From assembly GCA_030430715.1 (NCBI GenBank), contig JAUIJZ010000016.1, forward strand, positions 1-44,952: 44,952 nt of DNA. Direction: 5' to 3'. The stretch comes from Alphaproteobacteria bacterium (GTDB taxonomy: Bacteria > Pseudomonadota > Alphaproteobacteria > Caulobacterales > Aquidulcibacteraceae). Below, in pieces: positions 39,302-44,952 of this stretch. Numbering within the stretch: position 1 is the first letter of the stretch; the number at the start of each line of letters is the position of its first letter. A program made the position numbers and the translations under genes. The notes beneath the pieces are model-generated. The model saw only the letters and a list, made by a program, of their open reading frames with translations, was not told the DNA's origin and did not search any database.

Positions 39302-41233
39302 TCAGCGCTTCAAATCCGGCGGCGTCGCTTCATCGGTGAGCGCGGCGATGGCGTCATCCAGACCGAGCACGTTTTGCTCCTGCGAGCCCAAGCGGCGCAG
39401 CGCGACCTTGCGCTCTTCCGCTTCCTTGCGTCCGACAACGGCTATCACCGGGGTCTTCTGCAAGGAATGCTCGCGCACTTTATAGCCGACCTTCTCGTTG
39501 CGCAGATCAATCTCGACACGAAGCCCCGCCTTGCGCATCGCCGCGACGACTTCATGCGCGTATGCATCCGCATCGGACGTGATCGTCGCAACAACAACTT
39601 GCACCGGCGCAAGCCAAAGCGGAAACGCTCCAGCAAAGTTTTCGATAATCACGCCGATAAAGCGCTCCATCGAACCCAGAATGGCGCGGTGCAACATCAC
39701 CGGACGATGCTTAGCGCCATCCTCGCCGACATATTCCGCGCCCAAGCGCTCGGGCAGAACATAATCATTCTGGATCGTGCCGCAGGTCCAAATCCGGCCG
39801 ATCGCATCCTTGATCTGAAAGTCAAGTTTCGGCGCATAAAAGGCGCCGTCACCCTCGGCGATCACCGGCTCGACGCCCGCCTTGCGCGCGGCATTGAGCA
39901 ATTGCGTTTCGGTCTTGTCCCAAAAGTCTTCCGTGCCAGCGCGTTTTTCCGGGCGCGTGCCGAGCGCGATGTGATCACGCTCAAGCCCGAAATCCTCGTG
40001 CACGGAATTGGCGAGTTCAACGAACGCGGCGACTTCATCCTCGATCTGATCTTCGCAGCAGAAGATGTGCGCGTCGTCCTGCGTGAACGCACGCACGCGC
40101 ATCAGGCCATGCAGCGCGCCCGAAGGCTCATAGCGGTGGCATGCGCCAAACTCGCCCATGCGTAGCGGCAGATCGCGATAAGATTTCTGGCCGAATTTGA
40201 AAATCTGCACATGACCAGGACAGTTCATCGGCTTCAACGAAAGCTCTTCGCCTTCGACGGTTTCGCAGACAAACATGTTGGCGCGATAATTGTCCCAGTG
40301 GCCGGACTTTTCCCAAAATACGCGGTCGAGCACTTGCGGCGTGCGCACTTCGCCATAACCGGCGGCGTCGAGACGGCGGCGCATGTAGGATTCAATCGTG
40401 CGCCACAGCGTTAGGCCTTTTTCGTGCCAGAACACCATGCCGCGCCCCTCTTCCTGCATATGGAAGAGGTCCATCTGGCGGCCGAGTTTGCGGTGATCGC
40501 GCTTCTCGGCTTCTTCGAGGCGCTTGAGATGCTCGTCGAGCTGCTTTTCGTCAGCCCAGGCCGTGCCGTAGATGCGCTGCAGCTGCGCATTGTTTTGGTC
40601 GCCGCGCCAATACGCGCCGGCCAGTTTCATCAGCTTGAAGGCCTTGCCGAGGCGGCCCGTCGAAGGGAGGTGCGGCCCGCGGCACAGATCGCCCCATTTG
40701 TCGCCATGGCTATAGATCGTGATCGGCTCGCCCGGCTTGATCACTTCGTCGATCGTCTCGGCCTTGTAGATTTCGCCGATCGATTTGAAGTGCACGATGG
40801 CCGCTTCCTTGTCCCAGACCTTGCGGATGATCGGCAGATCGGCGTCGACAATTTCTCTCATCCGCTTTTCGATCTTGTCGAAATCGTCTGTCGAAAATGG
40901 CTCATCGCGCGCGAAGTCGTAATAGAAGCCGTCTTCCGTGACCGGACCGAACGTGACCTGCGTTCCGGGAAACAATTCCTGCACGGCTTGCGCCAAAACG
41001 TGCGCCGCATCGTGGCGCAACACTTCGAGGCCATCGGCGCTGTCACGCGTGACCAATTCAAACTTGCCGCTGTTTTCGATGGGCCGCGTCAGATCCCACC
41101 AGGCGCCGTCGATCTTGGCGGCGACGACCTTCTTGGCCAGCGATTTGGAAATGCCTTCCGCGACCGCGAGCGGCGTGACGCCATCGTCGTAAGCGCGCTC
41201 GGCGCCGTCGGGAAATTTCAGAGAGATGCTCAT
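39302..41233 (-). CDS. thrS: threonyl-tRNA synthetase
   Basis: Charges tRNA-Thr and edits Ser-tRNA-Thr. The 643-aa protein has the N-terminal TGS domain ([20 protein letters not shown]), the editing domain with [10 protein letters not shown], the class II core (motif 2 [20 protein letters not shown], zinc ligands in MNCPGH), and the anticodon-binding domain ([21 protein letters not shown]). Full length. Its ATG overlaps the yidD stop by 4 bases (ATGA). Confidence 0.97.
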   Translation of the reverse strand: MSISLKFPDGAERAYDDGVTPLAVAEGISKSLAKKVVAAKIDGAWWDLTRPIENSGKFELVTRDSADGLEVLRHDAAHVLAQAVQELFPGTQVTFGPVTEDGFYYDFARDEPFSTDDFDKIEKRMREIVDADLPIIRKVWDKEAAIVHFKSIGEIYKAETIDEVIKPGEPITIYSHGDKWGDLCRGPHLPSTGRLGKAFKLMKLAGAYWRGDQNNAQLQRIYGTAWADEKQLDEHLKRLEEAEKRDHRKLGRQMDLFHMQEEGRGMVFWHEKGLTLWRTIESYMRRRLDAAGYGEVRTPQVLDRVFWEKSGHWDNYRANMFVCETVEGEELSLKPMNCPGHVQIFKFGQKSYRDLPLRMGEFGACHRYEPSGALHGLMRVRAFTQDDAHIFCCEDQIEDEVAAFVELANSVHEDFGLERDHIALGTRPEKRAGTEDFWDKTETQLLNAARKAGVEPVIAEGDGAFYAPKLDFQIKDAIGRIWTCGTIQNDYVLPERLGAEYVGEDGAKHRPVMLHRAILGSMERFIGVIIENFAGAFPLWLAPVQVVVATITSDADAYAHEVVAAMRKAGLRVEIDLRNEKVGYKVREHSLQKTPVIAVVGRKEAEERKVALRRLGSQEQNVLGLDDAIAALTDEATPPDLKR

Positions 41234-41568
41234 GGATTGCTCTTAGCGGATTCGTGTTCAGGCGGCGCGCGGTAGCCGCCCTTCCAGTCGCCATACTTCC
41301 AGGGCGCGTACCAGGGAGCGCGCGCCGCTTGCGGCGCCGGATCCCAGCCGTGGCCGCCCCAGGGGTGGCAGCGGCACACGCGCGCGGTCGCCATCCAGCT
41401 CCCCGCCCACGCCCCATGCGCGCGCACGCAATCGGCGGCGTAGGACGAGCAGGTCGGCAAGTAACGGCAGTCACGCCCGATCAGGGGCGAGAGCGTCCAT
41501 TTATAGAGTTGGATCAGGGCCAAAAGACCCAGGGAAGGCCAACGATGGGCGGGAAGGCTCGGCGACAT
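41230..41568 (-). CDS. yidD: membrane protein insertion efficiency factor YidD
   Basis: A ~112-aa peripheral membrane protein associated with YidC/SRP-dependent insertion. Core motif [20 protein letters not shown] then [15 protein letters not shown] and [13 protein letters not shown] is complete. The C-terminal tail is Trp/Pro-rich ([20 protein letters not shown]). ATG 41568 ([10 protein letters not shown]) is chosen; the frame is open to 41607. Upstream of and translationally coupled to thrS rather than next to rnpA/yidC. Confidence 0.92.
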   Translation of the reverse strand: MSPSLPAHRWPSLGLLALIQLYKWTLSPLIGRDCRYLPTCSSYAADCVRAHGAWAGSWMATARVCRCHPWGGHGWDPAPQAARAPWYAPWKYGDWKGGYRAPPEHESAKSNP

Positions 41569-41780
41569 CGGAATAAGACGGGTTGAAATGATCAGACCGG
41601 GAGACATGCGCTGCCGCCGCGGCGCGCCCGATCCCGCGCCGCCGGCTTTAGCTAGTCGTCGTAGTCGTCAGTGCGCGGGCAAATCGCTGATGCATGCGCC
41701 GCCTATAACAGCCAGACGAGGATTTTGCCACCAGTTCCTCGGAGGGAACCAAGCGCCCTCTCAGTGGATTTTCAGCTCGC

Positions 41781-43928
41781 ATGAATAGGCGGAAACATCC
41801 CGGGCGGGTCATCCTTACCTATGGCCGCAGCCTGATGGCGCTGGTGATCGCAAGATCCCTGGCCGAGCGCGGCGTCGAGGTGATTGGCTGCGACGACGTC
41901 AATCTCACCGTTCTGGGCTTTTCCCGCTACGTGAAAGAGACATTTACGGTCGCGCACTGGGAGAACGAGCCCGAGCAATATCTTGAGGATCTCGAAGCGG
42001 CCGTGTTGGAATACGCGCCAACCGACGGGCGCCCCTACGTGCTGATGCCAGTGTTCCGCGAGATCGACCTGATCGCGCGCAACCGTCAGCGCTTCGAACC
42101 GACCATCAAGATCGCCGCGCCCAGCGAGCGCAGCATCGCGCGGGTCACTCCAAAGCATAAGCTGGCGGAGCTTGCGAAAGAGCAGAAGTTGGCCACGCCG
42201 AAAACGTGGCGCCCTGAATCGTTGCAGGATTTAAAAAAGCTAGCACCGCAACTGGAGTATCCGCTCATCGTCAAACCGGTCGATGGCGCGGGCGGACGCG
42301 GCGTCAGCTGCGTGAAGAGCGCAGATGCACTTTACAAAGACGCGGCCGCGCTTGGCTTCGAGACGCCACCGCTGATCCAGGAATGTATTGAGGGCGAGGA
42401 TTATTGCGTACCCGTGCTGGCGCGCGCGGGCGAAATCACCGCCATCATGGCCTATCGCAACCTCACAACCTTCCCCAGCGAAGCAGGCGCCGGGGCTGTG
42501 CGCGAAACCATCGACGAAACGCCGTTTCGCAAGGAAGCGGAGAAACTCATCGCCGCGACAAAATGGGACGGCGTCGCGCAACTTGATTTTCGTTGGAACG
42601 GTCAACGCGAAACGACGCCGCGTCTGATCGAAGTCAATGCGCGCTTTTGGGCCGGCATTTTTCACTCGGTTGAATCCGGCCTCGATTTTCCGTGGCTGCT
42701 CTACCAGCAAACCATCGGCGCCAAACTTCACGAAGAAGAAGCCGTGGTCGGCGCGGTCACCAAGACAAGCGGCGCTTGGCTGCTGGCCGCGATTGAGGAC
42801 GTGGCCGAATCCGATCCGCATTTCAACGCGGCCGCGGAAGCCTGGCGCGAAGCCAAAACGCGGATCAAATCAGGCAAAGTTCTGGCTGCGCTTGAAAATG
42901 CCGGCAAAGCGGTGGGCGAATCTTTCAATCTCTCGCGTGCGATCCAAGACCTGCAACGCGCGTTGCGTGAATTAGAGGATGCGCCCAGCGAACTCAGCGC
43001 GGCGAAAGACCCGCTCGTGGGGTTCGGCGCGCTCTTTGTGCTGTCCTCTCTCGTGCGGCACGGAAAACTGCCGCCGGAAGTCACGTACAAATCCGGCGAA
43101 GAGTCGTCGGAAGAAGAGCTTCCGCCACCGCGCAAGCGCCCCGTCATCGGCATAACAAAACCCGAGAATGGCGACACGTTGGCTTTTCTCGCCATGAAAT
43201 TCGCGGTCTGGGCAGCAGGCGGCGAACCTGTAAAAATCACCGCGCGCGCGCCGCGCGAACCGCACACTATAGACGGGCTGATTTTCGGCGGCGGCGCCGA
43301 TGTCTATCCCCGGCGTTATCAGGGCACGCCAAAAGACGGTTATCGCTACGATCTTGCGCGCGGCGACATGGAAGCGTCATGGGCGCTCGCGGCGCGGCGC
43401 CATAATCTTCCGGTGCTGGGCGTTTGCCGAGGGGCGCAAATGCTCAACGTGCTGGCTGGCGGCACGCTACATGCGGACCTTTCCAGCTTCACGCATAACC
43501 GGCCGAAAAATATCATCTGGCGCTTCTTTCACCGCATGCCGGTGCGCATGCGGGCGCGCACGCGATTAGCCAAGGTCACAGAATGTCCGCGACAGATGCG
43601 TGTGAACGCCATTCATGAGCAAGCGATCGACCGTGTCGGCGTTGGCCTCAATGTGAGCGCGCGCGAAGCCAATGGCGTGATCCAGGGCATTGAGGATTCA
43701 AAGCGCGCGTTCTGGATCGGCGTGCAGTTTCACCCTGAATTCTTGATCTATCGCGCTCCGTTCCGGCGCCTCTTCAAGGCGCTCATCGCAGCCGCGCGCG
43801 AACGCGCCAAGGATCGCTATGCCGATTATATCGAGCGGCAAGACGCGAAACAGAAGAACAATCAGCCGGCTTCAGCGCCCGAAACGGGCTCTATTTCCTC
43901 ACAACGCACCATCGTGAATGCGCCATAG
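41781..43928 (+). CDS. ATP-grasp ligase fused to class I glutamine-amidotransferase-like (C26) hydrolase
   Basis: A 715-aa fusion. Residues ~1-320 are an ATP-grasp carboxylate-amine ligase: pre-ATP domain RVILTYGRSLMALVIARSLA, ATP-binding YPLIVKPVDGAGGRGVSCVK, LIQECIEGEDYCVPVL, and metal-site LIEVNARFWAG. Residues ~330-440 are a mostly helical linker. Residues ~445-690 are a PuuD-like gamma-glutamyl hydrolase: DGLIFGGGADVYPRRYQG, nucleophile Cys549 in GVCRGAQM, and the His651/Glu653 dyad in QFHPEF. The final ~30 residues are basic/polar. Substrates are unknown. No clear ribosome site; ATG 41781 fits the start of the pre-ATP strand. Overlaps the next convergent gene by 67 bases. Confidence 0.9.
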   Translation: MNRRKHPGRVILTYGRSLMALVIARSLAERGVEVIGCDDVNLTVLGFSRYVKETFTVAHWENEPEQYLEDLEAAVLEYAPTDGRPYVLMPVFREIDLIARNRQRFEPTIKIAAPSERSIARVTPKHKLAELAKEQKLATPKTWRPESLQDLKKLAPQLEYPLIVKPVDGAGGRGVSCVKSADALYKDAAALGFETPPLIQECIEGEDYCVPVLARAGEITAIMAYRNLTTFPSEAGAGAVRETIDETPFRKEAEKLIAATKWDGVAQLDFRWNGQRETTPRLIEVNARFWAGIFHSVESGLDFPWLLYQQTIGAKLHEEEAVVGAVTKTSGAWLLAAIEDVAESDPHFNAAAEAWREAKTRIKSGKVLAALENAGKAVGESFNLSRAIQDLQRALRELEDAPSELSAAKDPLVGFGALFVLSSLVRHGKLPPEVTYKSGEESSEEELPPPRKRPVIGITKPENGDTLAFLAMKFAVWAAGGEPVKITARAPREPHTIDGLIFGGGADVYPRRYQGTPKDGYRYDLARGDMEASWALAARRHNLPVLGVCRGAQMLNVLAGGTLHADLSSFTHNRPKNIIWRFFHRMPVRMRARTRLAKVTECPRQMRVNAIHEQAIDRVGVGLNVSAREANGVIQGIEDSKRAFWIGVQFHPEFLIYRAPFRRLFKALIAAARERAKDRYADYIERQDAKQKNNQPASAPETGSISSQRTIVNAP

Positions 43929-44179
43929 CATTCGACATAGGCGCTGCCCGGCAAATCCATCGTGTATTTTGAGAGGAGGTAGTAATTCTCATAGCGCCCC
44001 TCTCCGGCCAGCATGCCTTTGACATAGCCGACCATGTTTTCCAGAGAGAAGCCTTGGCTTTCTTCGCCTGGTTCGCGCCCCTGCAGGAACGCTTGCGCCG
44101 CTTCGCGCTGCGCCGCTTCCGTCGGCACAGTGAAATAGGCGCCAACCCCGATCAAAATCAGCAAAAGCAAAAAACGCAT
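43862..44179 (-). CDS. small exported/anchored protein, DUF4359-like (paralogue 1)
   Basis: A 105-aa protein with an N-terminal hydrophobic segment (MRFLLLLILIGVGAYFTVP) acting as signal or anchor. The rest has RYENYYLLSKYTMDL and AYVECYGAFTMVRC. The NYY...S-x-Y and VECxGxFTxVxC elements recur in the next gene, and resemble DUF4359 proteins of unknown function. Its last 67 bases are antisense to the end of the ATP-grasp fusion gene. Starts 4 bases after the stop of its paralogue. Confidence 0.72.
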   Translation of the reverse strand: MRFLLLLILIGVGAYFTVPTEAAQREAAQAFLQGREPGEESQGFSLENMVGYVKGMLAGEGRYENYYLLSKYTMDLPGSAYVECYGAFTMVRCEEIEPVSGAEAG

Positions 44180-44183
44180 CGGC

Positions 44184-44465
44184 TCAGCTCGCTTCGTTCG
44201 GTCGGTTGCACTGCACTTGCGTGAACCCGCCCCAGCATTCCACCAGCACGCGCTGATCCAGCGTCACGCTGTATCTCGCCGCGACATAATAATTGCTGTA
44301 AGCGCGTTGGCCAGCGAGCGTGGCGCCCAGCCCATCCAGCCCTTGCGACAGATTTTCCGGATCGCTCAGCACGGCATTGGCCGCTTCGCGCATTTGCGGC
44401 TCGTCGGGCTTGGTGAAATAGCCGGCAATCGCGGCCACAATCACCAGCAAAAGAATTAGTCTCAA
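44184..44465 (-). CDS. small exported/anchored protein, DUF4359-like (paralogue 2)
   Basis: A 93-aa protein: hydrophobic start MRLILLLVIVAAIAGYFTKP, then EPQMREAANAVL, YSNYYVAARYSVTLD and VLVECWGGFTQVQC. Clearly related to the protein at 43862-44179. The start is TTG at 44465, supported by GGGAGG 8 bases upstream. First of the two-gene pair. Confidence 0.74.
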   Translation of the reverse strand: MRLILLLVIVAAIAGYFTKPDEPQMREAANAVLSDPENLSQGLDGLGATLAGQRAYSNYYVAARYSVTLDQRVLVECWGGFTQVQCNRPNEAS

Positions 44466-44528
44466 CGCTGCGCCTCCCGCTTCGCCCCCGCAGCCGACAA
44501 GCTAGCCGCAAAAGCACAGCGGGCAAAC

Positions 44529-44952
44529 TCAGAACACGCTCTCGGGATCAACTGAGCGGATATCGGCGTCCTGCATCGTTTGCGCGGCCGCGCTGCTCTG
44601 AAGCGGGAACATCGCCTCAAAACGTGTTTCGATATAGGGCGAGCTATTGCAACGCACTTGGCCGCCATGCGCCTCGACCAATTGCTTGACCAGCGAGAGC
44701 CCGACGCCCGCGCTCGCGGACGTGATTTGCTCCGTCCGTGCCGAGAACGGTTCGAACACTTCGTGCTCCCGCCCTGGCGGCAAACCCGGTCCGCAATCGG
44801 CGACCACCAGCGATGTACAATGCTCAGACTCGTGCATCTGAATGCGAATGGGCCCGTAAGCGCCGCCATACTTCGCTGCGTTTGAGATCAGGTTGGTCGC
44901 CACCTGCCGGAAACGCTGCGGATCGGCCCAGACCGTCTCGCACCCGATGGCG
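44529..44952 (-). CDS. sensor histidine kinase, C-terminal part (cut by window edge)
   Basis: The HATPase_c domain of a two-component kinase entering from the right end. Visible elements are VWADPQRFRQVATNLISNAA (N-box with its lead-in), DCGPGLP (G1), the F-box FEPFSARTE, and AGVGLSLVKQLVEAHGG (G2), then a ~35-residue tail ending DPESVF. The His-phosphoacceptor domain and sensor lie outside the window. Reading continues past 44903, where a GTG occurs inside the N-box, so the gene is partial rather than starting there. Confidence 0.9.
   Translation of the reverse strand, partial: AIGCETVWADPQRFRQVATNLISNAAKYGGAYGPIRIQMHESEHCTSLVVADCGPGLPPGREHEVFEPFSARTEQITSASAGVGLSLVKQLVEAHGGQVRCNSSPYIETRFEAMFPLQSSAAAQTMQDADIRSVDPESVF

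Noticed and set aside
41690-41780. Promoter or riboswitch before the ATP-grasp fusion
   Set aside because: The gap 41608-41780 has short GTCGT repeats and GC-rich runs but no structure I can name.
1-44952. CRISPR arrays, tRNA or rRNA genes, insertion sequences, prophage
   Set aside because: No regularly spaced repeats, no tRNA-like cloverleaf or rRNA stretch, and no transposase, integrase or phage genes were found by reading both strands.

Overview
The window is a compact, GC-rich (roughly 60-65% by eye) stretch of chromosome from an alphaproteobacterium. Evidence for this is the SRP RNA - dnaX - ybaB - recR order, a complete-looking set of diagnostic ethylmalonyl-CoA (EMC) pathway enzymes, PhaR-type polyhydroxybutyrate control, an alphaproteobacterial-type NrdA and short overlapping gene junctions. 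A Caulobacterales/Hyphomonadaceae-like lineage is my best guess, but this is inference. I see no tRNA, rRNA, CRISPR array, insertion sequence or prophage; the content is mainly housekeeping genes with some unusual accessory genes.

Layout. 1-6.5 kb: a hypothetical gene, peptide deformylase, a small exported protein, the 4.5S-type SRP RNA, a membrane histidine kinase, then the DNA-maintenance operon dnaX-ybaB-(gamma-glutamylcyclotransferase-like)-recR. 6.5-9.1 kb: two related cysteine-rich lipoproteins flanking a small exported peptide, then a long acyl-CoA dehydrogenase that I assign as methylsuccinyl-CoA dehydrogenase. 9.1-15 kb: a Kef-type antiporter, an FkbM methyltransferase, and a tightly coupled four-gene leftward operon (M20 metallopeptidase, chagasin-like I42 inhibitor, small membrane protein, Rieske oxygenase). 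15-20.3 kb: a SnoaL/NTF2-like protein, then divergent crotonyl-CoA carboxylase/reductase and ethylmalonyl-CoA mutase, with a GNAT acetyltransferase coupled to the mutase and an EI24/CysZ-like membrane protein.

20.3-30.4 kb: a class I ribonucleotide reductase large subunit behind two NrdR-like boxes, a TIR-like membrane protein, a two-repeat secreted protein, a CDF zinc exporter, NudC, an exported methyltransferase, ArfB, RmuC, a PduO-type cobalamin adenosyltransferase operon and CsbD. 30.4-33.3 kb: phaB, phaA and the divergent regulator phaR. 33.3-39.3 kb: small regulators and membrane proteins, then an envelope-glycan group (polyprenyl-phosphate-type glycosyltransferase, ArnT/PMT-like transferase, second GT2, acyltransferase 3). 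39.3-45 kb: thrS and yidD, a large ATP-grasp/C26 amidohydrolase fusion, two related small exported proteins and the end of a histidine kinase cut by the window edge.

How genes work together: PhaA and PhaB make 3-hydroxybutyryl-CoA, a branch point between PHB storage (PhaR) and the EMC pathway. Ccr, Ecm and Mcd carry C4/C5 CoA esters through that pathway, and the adenosyltransferase at 29 kb can supply the adenosylcobalamin that Ecm needs. These genes lie in separate small transcription units scattered over about 26 kb. The candidates most worth a second look are the ATP-grasp/amidohydrolase fusion, the peptidase-inhibitor-Rieske operon, the TIR-membrane protein, palindromes in the ccr/ecm control region, and the inverted repeat immediately before nudC.
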